A stretch of 64,000 nucleotides of DNA from Littorina saxatilis (GCF_037325665.1 NC_090250.1:28513104-28577103), one strand, 5' to 3'. Positions 22,070 through 33,553 are shown, counted from the stretch's first letter. The notes: a model not told the origin generated them from the letters alone. A program made the numbers and translations.

Positions 22070-23120
22070 ATGGAAATTGCGTGTATGATGATTCGCAAGA
22101 GAAGATTGACGTTATCTCGGACAGCCTCCTTCGGCGCCATTGTGGTACTGGTAGTCCTCATCATAGTTCTGTGCAGAGACAATCCTTTGGATATCATCGT
22201 AATCTCACCGTCAAATGTCTTTGGAAAATACCTTCAGCGTAATGGCCTTTTTGCTGCAAAGTCGAAAGCGCATGATTTCAAACACGAGAAAGCAAAATCA
22301 TTCACACCTTGCGAATTGTATCGTCTGCAACCAGAGAAGAAGGAGACACATCACGGCGATCAGCAGGCACAGTGCAAACGTGTACAGCCATTCCCTGGCT
22401 CGTGTGATGTTGCAGAGAAGCTGTTCCACTCCAGACCCACAGCCACCTGTGATTTGCAGTCACAGGTTGAGTTTTGCAAACTCAGAGTAAGTGAATCAGT
22501 TTGTTTGTTTGTTTGTTCGTGGGCTGAAACTCCCACGGCTTTTACGTGTATGACCGTTTTTACCCCGCCATTTAGGCAGCCATACGCCGCTTTCGGAGGA
22601 AGCATGCTGGGTATTTCCGTGTTTCTATAACCCACCAAACTCTGACATGGATTACAGGATCTTTTTCATGCGCACTTGGTCTTGTGCTTGCGTGTACACA
22701 CGGGGGTGTTCGGACACCGAGGAGAGTCTGCACACAAAGTTGACTCTGAGAAATAAATCTCTCGCCGAATGTGGGGACGAACTGACGCTGACAGCGGCCA
22801 ACTGGATGCAAATCCAGCGCGCTACCGACTGAGCTACTTCCCTGCCCTAAGTGAATCAGTGACTGAGCATTGATTTACAAGCATTTATGATAACATCTGG
22901 AGCGTTGAAACTTGCAATACAGTAAATATAGCAGTAGTTGTGAAAAAATAAATAGAAAATGTATTAATGTATTTGTTTTTTAAATACAGGTGCAGCACTT
23001 TAAGCAACTTATTAAAGCAATGTGCATGTTTATTATTGTGTGAAAGTCATTAACATATCACTACATGTACTTACTCTCTGTGCAATATGTCATGTAGTTA
23101 TAGCAACATGCACACCTATG

Positions 23121-23194
<74 letters not shown>

Positions 23195-26115
23195 TGCATA
23201 TACACGAATTGTGAAAATAAAATCCTATTTGCTTGTGTATCTGTCTCTCTCCCTCAAAAATAACCATTTATAGTATCTCTCATTAAGTTTTGTTGTTGTT
23301 TTATGTTTTGTGTTTGTTTGTTGTTGTTTTTAATAAATATTTGTACTCTTATATATGTAGTCATGTTCCTATTCTGTATGTAGATCACCTCTACATAATA
23401 CAATGTATTATGATACTGTGCAGGAGACGCCCAAGGGTCCAGTGGTCAAGTGTAGCAAGGAGCAGTGCAAGTTATCCCTGTCTGCGGCAACAATGGATGC
23501 CCGCGCTGGAGAGCTTCAGTGGAGCAAGTTCAAATCCATGCAAGGGCTGGAGGACTGGATCAACAGTTTGCTTCTTCCGTCACAAAGCAAGAAACATTTT
23601 GGGTTTTATTTCATAGCCTGTGAAGAGGAAAGTGTAGAATTTGACGGGGAAGAAGGAGAGGAGTTTGGAGATGGTGATGCTTTCTTTGGTTCAACTGCAA
23701 CTCTGCAACTACTTCTGCTACCACCCAGTATTCCCGCAGCGCAGCCAAAGAGTAGACTGCACTCCGACTTTGACGTCAACTTGAACTTGATTTTCATAGA
23801 CTCTGTGTCACGTCAGCATTTCTTCAGGTCTCTACCAGACACAGTTAAATTGTTTCGGGACTTGTCGGCTGCTGATAGTACCTCCAGAGTTTCAGTGTTT
23901 GATTTTGAGCTTGTTCAATCTGTGCGGTCTAGAACGTTTGAAACTCTACAGGCTTTGTTTTCTGGAGAGATTGACCCATCAGTCAAACCGTTTGGGGTTC
24001 TAGACTTGCCGCCGGAACCGCTGAAGACTGAAGGTTTGCTGAAGGCTCTGAAACGGAGAGGTTATTCAACCCTGTGGCTGGAAGATCTCTGTTACTTGTG
24101 GGAATGGGGTCTCTCCAAAGACCTGCTGGTGCATAATAAAACTTTCTCACATAAACAGACTTGGAAGACGTTGATGAAAGCACTAAATGTGGCCGGCATT
24201 GACTCGCTGGATGTGACTTACGCCATGTGCAAGGTGCTGAGCGAAAATGGCGTACCAGACCATTTTCACGGCCCAGAGGCTGTGTGTCTGAATGGTAAAC
24301 ATCAACACAAGTACCTCCTGGAGTATCTGCTGATGTATCAAGAAAGCATGGTTAACACAGGCACTCCTTTCTTCACCTTCATGGAAACAAACGTCGGGCA
24401 TGAAGACACTGGAAGACGGATTCAAACGTTTGACAGATCTCTTCGGTGGTACCTTGAAAACAGCCTGAAGCAGCAAAACACACTGACCATACTTTTTTCT
24501 GACCACGGAAATTCGTACGGGGATTTTCTAGGAGAGACTATGGAGGGACGGATGGAGCTCTTCCACCCTCACCTTTTCGTGCTGGTGCCGGATAATGTGG
24601 CGCAGTTTCTGGGTGAAAGCAAGATGAAGGCCTTGCGAGTGAATCAGCGCCGTCTTATAAGTCATTTAGATCTGCATTACATGCTGCAAAGCGTTGCACA
24701 CAACTCCAAGAACAAGGTGTCCAGAAAGCGCAAGGAGTATAATGTTTCAAGTCTGGGGCTGCTGGAACCAGTCTCATCTGATCGCACATGCAACCACATC
24801 CCTCGTATCATGCCGAATCTCTGTATATGCGAGAACTTTGACATGCCGGCCGACAATGACGATTATCATGCGCTGTTTGCCCATCTGGCTGTGGGCAAGA
24901 TCAACAACAAAATCCAGCGCCAGTACCAGCAGTCTGTGCTTGCCTCCAGTGAGAAACCAAGTCAAGCTTTTGGTCACTGCAAGCGCCTGCATCTGGGTTC
25001 TTTTGAAAACGTCCGGAAAAGTTTTCTTGGGGTGAGTGTGAACCTATTTCCTGTTAGTTCCAGTCTTGTATCAAAAAACAAGAATTGTAGGTTAATGGAA
25101 CATTTATTGTTGACAAAATCCGGTCCTGTATGTTGTACAGTTTACACCACTCAGCAAGCATGAGACTTTTTCTTCCAATTGCCACATTTCTTGCATTAGC
25201 AAAGCACCGGGGATCATTTTGAGAACACCAGATTGTATGCTTTTGCATCATTTTATTGTATTAATTCTCTATGGGAGGGGGCATGCTTTCCCTTTTGTTT
25301 GTATTTTTTCGGTTTCAAATTTGATGATCTCATTCTTGCTTTGGCATAGTAGGGTGAATGTGTCCTGGTTGAGTCAGACTACTTTCTTATTTTACACTTG
25401 GCCAATCCACTTTGTGAATATTAAATTTAATATTACATTATATATAGAACTCATAATTAATTATTTTGAGGTTTTCTTTCTTTACCAGAACACGATCTCT
25501 CTGAAAATGGATCTCCTGGTACCACAAGAAGGGTCCGCAATCTACGATGATTCCCCTGATCTGGATTTTCTTGACATTTCATCATCTTCAAACGACACAG
25601 AGATTTTTTTTGTAGCAATGCACGCTCAACTTGGCAGCAGTAACAGTTCCAGAGGCAGCATTATTCTTGAAACCCTCGACCGAATCACGCCTTACAGCAA
25701 GTTTTCCGTTTGTGCCGACAGCACTGTCAAACTGCAGCTATGCATTTGTGATGTGAATGAAACTAATAACAGTAGAACAGATGGGAGATTTCATACACCT
25801 GAGGAACTGGGCAACTACGGTTTGTTTTTGACGCCAGAGGTGTACATTGCTGAACACTCGCAGAAGTGTCTGGCTCTTATTGTGAAGAAAAATAAGCATG
25901 GGGGGGTCTTCTCTGTGGCCAACACATGCAAGGGAAAAGTGTTTGACGCCTTCTTTGAATTAGAGACAACACAGATGATCGTTTCCGATGCCATGCCGAG
26001 ACACGAGATTGTGTTTCCAGGTCAAGAGTTGTTTTTATGCATGGCGGTGACGGAGGCACCTAGGGCAGAGTGGAGTTGGTCTTTCACACTTCGGCACCAA
26101 ATGCGTACTTTGTAG
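22070..26115 (+). CDS. DUF229-family type II membrane protein, 3 coding exons
   Basis: Coding exons 22070-22486, 23424-25031 and 25489-26115 join in phase 0 with GT-AG borders to give 883 residues. Residues 9-12 are basic (RKRR) and 20-35 are a hydrophobic anchor (ASFGAIVVLVVLIIVLC), so the protein should be type II with a luminal or extracellular C-terminal body. The core resembles the DUF229 (PF02995) branch of the alkaline-phosphatase/sulfatase-like fold: FIDSVSRQHFF near 263-273 at the nucleophile position, GHEDTG at 464-469 and SDHGNSYG at 498-505, a likely metal-binding motif. The family occurs in insects, nematodes and molluscs; its substrate is unknown, so hydrolase activity is inferred only. 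Exon 3 adds about 208 residues with no domain I recognise. An alternative start further in is unlikely because it would remove the anchor. A SINE sits at the first donor site. Confidence 0.88.
22501..22847 (-). mobile_element. tRNA-derived SINE, (CAAA)n-tail subfamily, at a splice donor
   Basis: Minus-strand copy in intron 1 of the DUF229-family gene. The 13-base target duplication TAAGTGAATCAGT lies at 22488-22500 and 22848-22860. The left copy forms positions +2 onward of the splice donor (exon ends at 22486, intron starts GTAAGT). Confidence 0.93.
22861..23423 (+). other. Rest of intron 1 with (AC)n microsatellite
   Basis: An (AC)n tract lies at 23125-23191. The acceptor ACTGTGCAG precedes exon 2. 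Confidence 0.85.
25032..25488 (+). other. Intron 2 of the DUF229-family gene
   Basis: GTGAGT donor and TTTACCAG acceptor. AT-rich; no repeat recognised. Confidence 0.85.
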
Positions 26116-26266
26116 GCATGTGGGGTTACATTCCTGGTGGGAAAATGTTGTGGCATGGGTGGGATTCTTCCGGTATATGCCGGAAATCCGGATTCGATTA
26201 TGGCCTTTTTTTTGTTTTGTTTTGTTGTTGTTTGGCTCAGGATTCATGACATTTTTCAGTCCCACC

Positions 26267-26516
26267 AATGTTGTGGTTGCTGTGGTGGTGTTGTGGTTGC
26301 TGTGGTGGTGTTGTGGTTGCTGTGGTGGTGTTGTGGTTGCTGTGGTGGTGTTGTGGTTGCTGTGGTGGTGTTGTGGTTGCTGTGGTGGTGTTGTGGTTGC
26401 TGTGGTGGTGTTGTGGTTGCTGTGGTGGTGTTGTGGTTGCTGTGGTGGTGTTGTGGTTGCTGTGGTGGTGTTGTGGTTGCTGTGGTGGTGTTGTGGTTGC
26501 TGTGGTGGTGTTGTGG
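26267..26516. repeat. 20-base minisatellite, about 12 units
   Basis: Near-perfect tandem copies of TTGTGGTTGCTGTGGTGGTG, starting about 150 bases after the stop codon of the DUF229-family gene and so probably in its 3' UTR. One strand is purely G/T apart from one C per unit. The repeat gives long apparent open frames in several frames, which I regard as artefacts. Confidence 0.97.
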
Positions 26517-26997
26517 GTTTGTGTGTAGATGTTACAGTGAGGCAAAGATGTGTGATTGAATGTAACTCTAACGTGTATGCCTGTCGGTCTGGAAGGAGCA
26601 TCTTCTCACGCAGTATTGTAAAGTGATTGATAACTATCAGGGGTAGCTTTTAGAGGGTCAAATGTACACAAGGTTTCTATTTATAGCTTGCCTTACTCTT
26701 TATATTGTTGTTATTGTTGGTGGTGGTGGTGGGTTTTTTTAAGAGTCACTTGGTGCTTGTTTTACTTTTATGGTGTTGGGCAAAAGTTTTGCTTTCTAAA
26801 TGAAAAGAAAACAACAAGATCTGTTTGCCATAAATGATCATTTAAAGCAGACAGAGCAAAAACTAGTATTATGTAAGAGTAAATGTGTTGTTTTTTCTTT
26901 TTTAACATTTTTTTTTATAGTCATAGTAGATTAATATACCTGTATGTGTGTTCATTAATTTGAAAGGGAAATCTGCTTCTTTGACATGTCATCTTTA

Positions 26998-27130
26998 AAC
27001 TTTACTAGCCGAACCAACATTTTATTTCAGCAATTTTACTCTCATTTGGCGAGTAGATGAACATTTCTACTCGCTTGTTACACGTTTCTACTCGCCATGG
27101 TGAGTAAAATACTCGCCACTTTCAGGCCTG
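26998..27130 (-). mobile_element. hAT-like terminal fragment (GGCGAGTA family)
   Basis: On the minus strand it starts CAGGCCTGAAAGTGGCGAGT and continues with repeated GCGAGTAGAAA motifs. Related fragments are at 39795-39958 and 63208-63530. The CAG start suggests hAT, but no opposite end was identified. Confidence 0.55.
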
Positions 27131-28529
27131 AATAGGTATTTCACTATTTGGTTGAATGAGTTGGTTGAACTATTCTTTCTTTATCTTCTTCTTTTCTTTT
27201 TCTTATAATTTTACAACATATTTGCTCCATGAAACTTGAAAGGTGGTAAATTTGAGCTTGTAATCAAGTATTTTTATGAAAAGAGTGTTGTATAAATGAC
27301 AGTGACTTACTTGACTGAAGCCTCTGGATTCCTGGCAGAACATAAGGCCCCCAATATCTAAGAGGATATCAGTTTGAAATTAAAGTTCAATACTGTGTAC
27401 GTGTGTGCATACATTTTGAAACGGTTGCTATTGACACTTGAAACACTATCACTTAAACTTTTTCATGTGCATTCAGGGAACACATTTCAACTTAGAAAAA
27501 AAAGAAGGTAAAAGTGTTTTGCATGTACATGTAGTTATTTCAAAATGCAGTACTAGCTTGCTTTCTATAATTTTGACCGATATTCAGGTTTACTTGAAGC
27601 ATATGTACCGTACCTGCTTGTCCTTTAAATTAACAAGTGGTATGTGTAACATTGGAGGGAAAACCAAATAACTTTTGTGTCATTGGTCATTGCTGCATAC
27701 CTTTTTGATATGATGCATTGGTCTGACCCCTGGCCAGTCGACCATCCAATAGTTTTGACATGTAGGTCTTCAGAAAATCAATTTCTCTACCAATGATACA
27801 GTCAGAACTTATATTTTCAATCCAGGTCCAACTGACCTTTTGTCCTATGCACAGCACTGTAGTTAATTTATCATTAATGTATTAGATAGGAGATATCTTT
27901 GACTCACGAAAAACTTCTCTGTCTATGGGTGTGAAGCAGCAGAACACATATAGAGTGCAGATTGTTCAGAAAATGGGATTCCATATCACATGATTTTGTC
28001 ATGCTTTCCGTCCATTCAATCAGCCTTTAATCTTACACTGGCTTACACCCTGTCAAAATGTTCCAATCGCATAATGTCTTGCAGGTGCTGTACCTAAAGT
28101 TTGCACTGTACTTTATTGTTGTGAGGAAATATATTTATTCATTGCTCTGGTGCTGGTAGAGTATATTTTCTGAATTCACGCCACGGAGTTTAAATCTGAA
28201 AAACAAATTTACCGAGTTTGTTTTTGTGAAAAGCCAATCGAGGCAGTCTTCAGGCTACATATAACATCAGATGCTACAGAGTAGTTTTCTATGTGACAAC
28301 GTACTGTTTTTATTCATGAATGTACAGTGTTTACCTGGGGTATTTATTTTTATTTCCAGAATGCTCTGTATAATTTTGTTTTTCTGAATAATTTGACAGG
28401 TACTACATTCCATTGTTTTCATGTTTTCTACAAAATCTTGAGACAGTCTTTATCTGAAAGTCATCAGTGGGTGTAAAACCATATCATTTTATATAATGGT
28501 TATGTTGACATTGTTACGGATGCAATTAC

Positions 28530-28776
28530 CAGACCTGGGAACCCCTGTTTTGCACTTGGAGCATTCTCAAAGAAACGCGGTGAATTTTCAAAAACATGAG
28601 TGTACTCCACACAGCATTCGAACATCCAAAATACTGGATCGGGTTCGAGATGCGCTTGTGAAGAAAAGTAGTCTAGAAATGTTTGTTATCGTATTTTTTT
28701 TCACCGACCGTATTGATCATAGTTAAGACAATCAAGCGTACAAAATACGGCAAAAACGTATGGGTTCCCAGGTCTG
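28530..28776. mobile_element. MITE with perfect 15-base terminal inverted repeats
   Basis: Ends CAGACCTGGGAACCC and GGGTTCCCAGGTCTG pair perfectly and are bordered by AATTAC (28524-28529 and 28777-28782). 247 bases, non-coding. The CAG ends and 6-base duplication fit a hAT-type MITE. Confidence 0.85.
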
Positions 28777-29500
28777 AATTACATACATGTATTGAATACT
28801 GTATCAACTATGAACTAATATATTTGCTTGCATTTTTCACATTTGTTGATTCTTACATTTTAAAAAGGTTATCAAGAATTGTTCAGCTACATATATGTCT
28901 TTACTCTTACAAACAGAACTGATCTTACCGACATAAAAGAGGGATCAAATTACCTTTGTATCAAGTGTTCTGTAGTGCATTCTCTGTCTGTCTCTCTGTC
29001 TGTCTCTCTGACACACACACACAAAACACACGCACATAATTCTGCTGCACATGTTTACTTCAAATGTAATACTGAGTTAGCACACCTACACAAACAACAG
29101 CAAGAACGAACACACTTTGTTCCACCAGCAATATCTACGGACAGTTTACTTTTAATACATGGACTGCTAGCATCAATTGGTTTTTTTTTCTGTTATGCCT
29201 TGGCAGTACATAGCATTAGAATTACAAGTTCTCTCCCTCTCTATCTCAGCCTCTCTTCAGTCATACAGCTTTCAAGCAAAGGATTTTTTTTTTCATGACA
29301 AAGTGTTCCCGTAGCCTTCACTTTCATAGTTTACTTGAGCAGTTAATTCACTTCGTACCAAACATACATGCGTGTACTTTGCTCACTTAAACCTGTTCAT
29401 ACAATCCCATAGAAGGAAAAAACACAAAAAATAGTTGAAGTCACCTCTGACTTTCAACAAAGCATGATTTTCTGGTTGCCTAAAAGGACAAAAACAAAAC

Positions 29501-30120
29501 AAGCTTTCTACTCTGTCAAAAGCACACATTTTCAAGCCACATTAAATACAAGCCTTCCACTCTGTCAAATGCACACATTTTCAAGCCACATTAAATACAA
29601 GCCTTCCACTCTGTCAAAAGCACACATTTTCAAGCCACATTAAATACAAGCCTTCCACTCTGTCAAAAGCACACATTTTCAAGCCACATTAAATACAAGC
29701 CTTCCACTCTGTCAAAAGCACACATTTTCAAGCCACATTAAATACAAGCCTTCCACTCTGTCAAAAGCACACATTTTCAAGCCACATTAAATACAAGCCT
29801 TCCACTCTGTCCGCTGCCCTACACGCCACCAGGCGTGAAAGGCAGTAAGTAAGTAAGTTCCACTCTGTCAAAAGCACACATTTTCAAGCCACATTAAATA
29901 CAAGCCTTCCACTCTGTCAAAAGCACACATTTTCAAGCCACATTAAAAACAAGCCTTCCACTCTGTCAAAAGCACACATTTTCAAGCCACATTAAATACA
30001 AGCCTTCCACTCTGTCAAAAGCACACATTTTCAAGCCACATTAAAAACAAGCTTTCTACTCTGTCAAAAGCACACATTTTCAAGCCACATTAAATACAAG
30101 CCTTCCACTCTGTCAAAAGC
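29501..30120. repeat. 49-base minisatellite, about 12 units
   Basis: Repeats of AAGCCTTCCACTCTGTCAAA plus AGCACACATTTTCAAGCCAC and ATTAAATAC. A ~55-base non-repeat insertion (29810-29862, including CACGCCACCAGGCGTG and AAGTAAGTAAG) splits the array. It lies between the two convergent genes. Confidence 0.97.
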
Positions 30121-30381
30121 ATCTTGAAATCTCAAAGCAAAACCTCTGAACAACCCCTGTACAGTTGTTCATCAAAGAGTTCACTCAATACTCTCATTAC
30201 TAAAACAGAGAATACAGAAGCAAATCCAAGAGGAGGAGATAGCATGCACAATACAAGCATACACCAGATTCAAAACTTACAAGTGAAACAGTGGAACCCT
30301 GTGTACAAAAAAACAAAAAAAACAAAAAATGTACACATTTGACTAAGAAAAGAAAAGACCTATAAAAAACAAACAAAAAAC

Positions 30382-30532
30382 CAGTGGAACCCTCATTGTA
30401 AAACCTTTGTTTTTCAGATTTTCTGTTAATTTGTACATAATTTCTGTAACCTTACCTCCATTTAAAGACTCCCTTTCTTTTAAGACCTAATTTTCTCAGA
30501 TTTCCGGAGGTCTTAAAAAGGCGACTCCACTT
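30382..30532. mobile_element. Foldback MITE, GTGGAACCCC family
   Basis: CAGTGGAACCCTCATTG at the left and GGAGGTCTTAAAAAGGCGAC at the right, with the internal AAGACTCCCTTTCTTTTAAG and TTTTCTCAGATT motifs of the family. Confidence 0.7.
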
Positions 30533-30571
30533 TATTCAATTCTATAGCATAAGTAAGTAAAACAAGAAATC

Positions 30572-31127
30572 AACAAGAAGAGCAAACGCTCGATCGAGTC
30601 ACTTTCGCAGTTCTGAATATTATATGAGGCATCAGATGGACAGGAAGAAATTGCTATTCACAACACAATGAGTCACGTTCACATAAAATTTGAGCCCGGT
30701 CACTTTTATAGTTTCCGAGAAAAGCCCAACGTTAAGTTGTGTGTTGCCGAACAGAAAAGGCTAGTTATCTCCCTTGTTTTTCTGATAACGTTCGTAAAAG
30801 GCTACAGATGTAAATACTTTGATGTAAAGAATAATCCTACAAAGTTTCAATCACATCCGATGAACTTTGTCAAAGATATAAAATGTCTAATTTTTCCTTT
30901 GACGCTGACCTGTGACCTTGAAAAAGGTCAAAGGTCAACGAAACCATCGTTAAAGTGTAGAGGTCATTGGAGGTCACGACTAAACAAAATATGAGCCCGA
31001 TCGCTTTGATAGTTTCCGAGAAAAGTCCAACGTTAAGGTGGTGTCTACGGACGGCCGGACGGCCGGCCGGCCGGACAGACTAACACTGACCGATTACATA
31101 GAGTCACTTTTTCTCAAGTGACTCAAA
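30572..31127 (-). mobile_element. Hairpin-ended dispersed repeat, young copy A
   Basis: On the minus strand it opens TTTGAGTCACTTGAGAAAAA, then a GTGACTC hairpin arm, a CCGG-rich block and GGTCAAAGGTCA motifs, and ends in the GCTCGATCGAGC hairpin plus TTTGCTCTTCTTGTT. Almost identical to 39170-39714 apart from the CCGG block length and a few bases. Confidence 0.8.
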
Positions 31128-31423
31128 AAACGGGTAGACTTCCAAAATTCAGAATTTAAAAAAAAACAAGTCGCGTAAGGCGAAAATACAATATTTAGTC
31201 AAGTAGCTGTCGAACTCACAGAATGAAACTGAACGCAACGCAACGCAGCAAGACCGTATACTCGTAGCATCGTCACTCCACCGCACGTGGCAAAGGCAGT
31301 GCCCATGGAATTGACAAGAAGAGCGGGGTATTCGTTGCGCTGAGAAGGATAGCACGCTTTTCTGTACCTCTCTTCGTTTTAACTTTCTGAGCGTGTTTTT
31401 AATCCAAACATATCATATCTATA

Positions 31424-32941
31424 CTGTTCAAAAAAAGAAACGCATAGCTTGTAATATTTGGTTAATTTAGTTATATGGCTACAAGGATATCCACCAAACT
31501 GCAGAAAATGTTTATCTGGTCGTCGACCTTTCGTCCATTGCCACAAGTGAGCTCTGCACGTGACGCATGCGTTATCAGTGGCTACAATGTCAAAATTGCT
31601 CATTTGGCATGACCACTCGTCATGCTTCAGTGTAATCTCGTGAAACTCGGGGAATATTGAGCTCTCACCATGTCTTCCAAAACCCATAAAAGCGGATTGT
31701 TCGCCACAAAGAAATCAGACGACAATTCAGCGACGAAAGATGGCCCGATTGAGCAGAGAAGACCGCCAAATTGCATTGGGTCGTTTACAAGCAGGCCAAA
31801 GTCAAAGTGCAATCGCCAGGCACTTCCACGTGTCCCAGAGCACCATCAGTAGACTGTGGGTCAGGTTTCAAGCCACTGGATCCGTTGCTGACTTGCCACG
31901 AGCGGGAAGACCAAGGGCGACAACTGCTGCTCACGACCGCTTCATACGGCTCCGCCACCTCCGGAATCGTTTCCTGTCGGCCTCATCTTCTGTCCAGGCT
32001 CTCCCCGGGCCACACCGATTATCGGACCAGACCGTGCAGAACCGCCTGCATGAAGCTGGTTTGAGAGCTCGCAGACCTCACAGAGGAGCTGTCCTCACCC
32101 GCCGCCATCGCCAGAACCGAGTGCAGTGGGGCAACCAGCACCTTCGCTGGACCGTCCGGAATCACTGGAGACACGTGTGGTTCAGCGACGAGTCCTACTT
32201 CCTGCTCCAGCGACATGATGGTCGGAGGAGGGTCTACCGGAGAGTAAACGAACGTTACGCGCCCAACTGTGTGGATGAGGCACCCGTTCATGGTGGTGGA
32301 GGCGTCATGGTGTGGGGGGCGATCAATACCGCTGGAAGGAGCACCCTGGTGCACGTCCAAGGGCGCATAACTGCCCAGCGATACGTGGAGGAAATTCTGC
32401 GCCCACACGCCCTTCCTCTTCTGGCTGACCAGGATGCCATATTCCAGCAGGACAACGCTTGCCCGCACACAGCACGACTCACCACCCAGTTCCTCACCGA
32501 CCACCATGTCCAGGTGCTTCCCTGGCCATCCATGTCGCCAGACATGAACCCGATAGAACACCTCTGGGATGAATTGGACAGACGTGTGCGCAGGCGAGAA
32601 GAAGCGCCGGCAAATCACCGCGATCTATTGCAGGCACTTCAGGAGGAGTGAGACACCATCCCACAGCAAGATATCCGGCATCTGATCCAGTCCATGCCCA
32701 GAAGGTGCCGGGCAGTTGTTGCTGCTCAAGGCAGTCACACCCCCTACTGACTTGACAGCCTCGGCACCCAATCGTATTGATTGACTGATTGATTTGAAGA
32801 TGCAAATGAACTGTGTGTGCATTCAACTGTGTCCATACCAAATTTCAAACAAATAATCTAAATATTGGATTTTCTGTTAATTTTTTCGAAAAATAAAACA
32901 AATTTGGCAAGTAGCAACTATGCGTTTCTTTTTTTGAACAG
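31424..32941 (+). mobile_element. Tc1-like DNA transposon (DD34E), nearly intact
   Basis: Matching terminal repeats CTGTTCAAAAAAAGAAACGC and GCGTTTCTTTTTTTGAACAG extend inward to CATAG/CTATG and are bordered by TA. The element is 1518 bases long, within the usual Tc1 range, and carries one transposase frame. Confidence 0.96.
31740..32651 (+). CDS. Tc1-family transposase, probably truncated near the C-terminus
   Basis: A 303-residue frame starting MARLSREDRQIALGRLQAG. Residues 1-110 form the paired HTH DNA-binding region (SAIARHFHVSQSTISRLW; GRPR hinge). The DDE catalytic residues are present: D150 in WFSDESYF, D238 in FQQDNACPH and E273 in NPIEHLW, with 34 residues between the second D and E, so DD34E. 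The frame stops at TGA 32649-32651. The same frame then stays open to 32750 and looks like the normal Tc1 tail (RRCRAVVAAQG), so a single TGG-to-TGA change is the likely cause. Catalytic residues lie before the stop; whether the protein is active cannot be judged. Confidence 0.93.
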   Translation: MARLSREDRQIALGRLQAGQSQSAIARHFHVSQSTISRLWVRFQATGSVADLPRAGRPRATTAAHDRFIRLRHLRNRFLSASSSVQALPGPHRLSDQTVQNRLHEAGLRARRPHRGAVLTRRHRQNRVQWGNQHLRWTVRNHWRHVWFSDESYFLLQRHDGRRRVYRRVNERYAPNCVDEAPVHGGGGVMVWGAINTAGRSTLVHVQGRITAQRYVEEILRPHALPLLADQDAIFQQDNACPHTARLTTQFLTDHHVQVLPWPSMSPDMNPIEHLWDELDRRVRRREEAPANHRDLLQALQEE

Positions 32942-33553
32942 TATATATATTTTTGGAATCAGGAACCGACAAGGAATAAGATGAAAGTGTTTTTAAATTG
33001 ATTTCGAAAAAAAAATGTTGATAATAATTTTTATATATTTAATTTTCAGAGCTTGTTTTTAATCCGAATATAACATATTTATATGTTTTTGGAATCAGCA
33101 AATGATGGAGAATAAGATAAACGTAAATTTGGATCGTTTTATAAAATTTTTTTTTTTTTACAATTTTCAGATTTTTAATGACCAAAGTCATTAATTAATT
33201 TTTAAGCCACCAAGCTGAATTGCAATACCGAACCCCGGGCTTCGTCGAAGATTACTTGACCAAAATTTCAACCAATTTGGTTGAAAAATGAGGGCGTGAC
33301 AGTGCCGCCTCAACTTTCACGAAAAGCCGGATATGACGTCATCAAAGACATTTATCAAAAAAATGAAAAAAATGTTCGGGGATTTCATACCCAGGAACTC
33401 TCATGTCAAATTTCATAAAGATCGGTCCAGTAGTTTAGTCTGAATCGCTCTACACACACACACACACACACGCACGCACATACACCACGACCCTCGTTTC
33501 GATTCCCCCTCGATGTTAAAATATTTAGTCAAAACTTGACTAAATATAAAAAG

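Larger units (their letters stand above)
26517..29480. other. 3' flank of the DUF229-family gene
   Basis: AT-rich, without a host gene. Holds a hAT-like end (26998-27130) and a MITE (28530-28776). The gene's polyadenylation site is not evident. Confidence 0.5.
31166..33553 (+). mobile_element. ~870-bp dispersed repeat split by a Tc1 element
   Basis: The left part (31166-31423) and right part (32942-33553) match the copies at 49-57 kb. The interruption is the Tc1 transposon at 31424-32941. Confidence 0.92.

Noticed and set aside
26120-26626. Long frames on both strands through the 20-base repeat
   Set aside because: The repeat lacks stops in several frames, giving periodic artefacts (VVVAVVVLWLLWW types).
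29501-30120. CRISPR-like array
   Set aside because: Units are contiguous 49-base tandem repeats without unique spacers, in animal DNA.
30668-30994. 108-codon frame, identical to one at 39266-39592
   Set aside because: It lies in a dispersed repeat on the strand opposite to its apparent orientation and has no recognisable domain. Identity is explained by the youth of the repeat copies.
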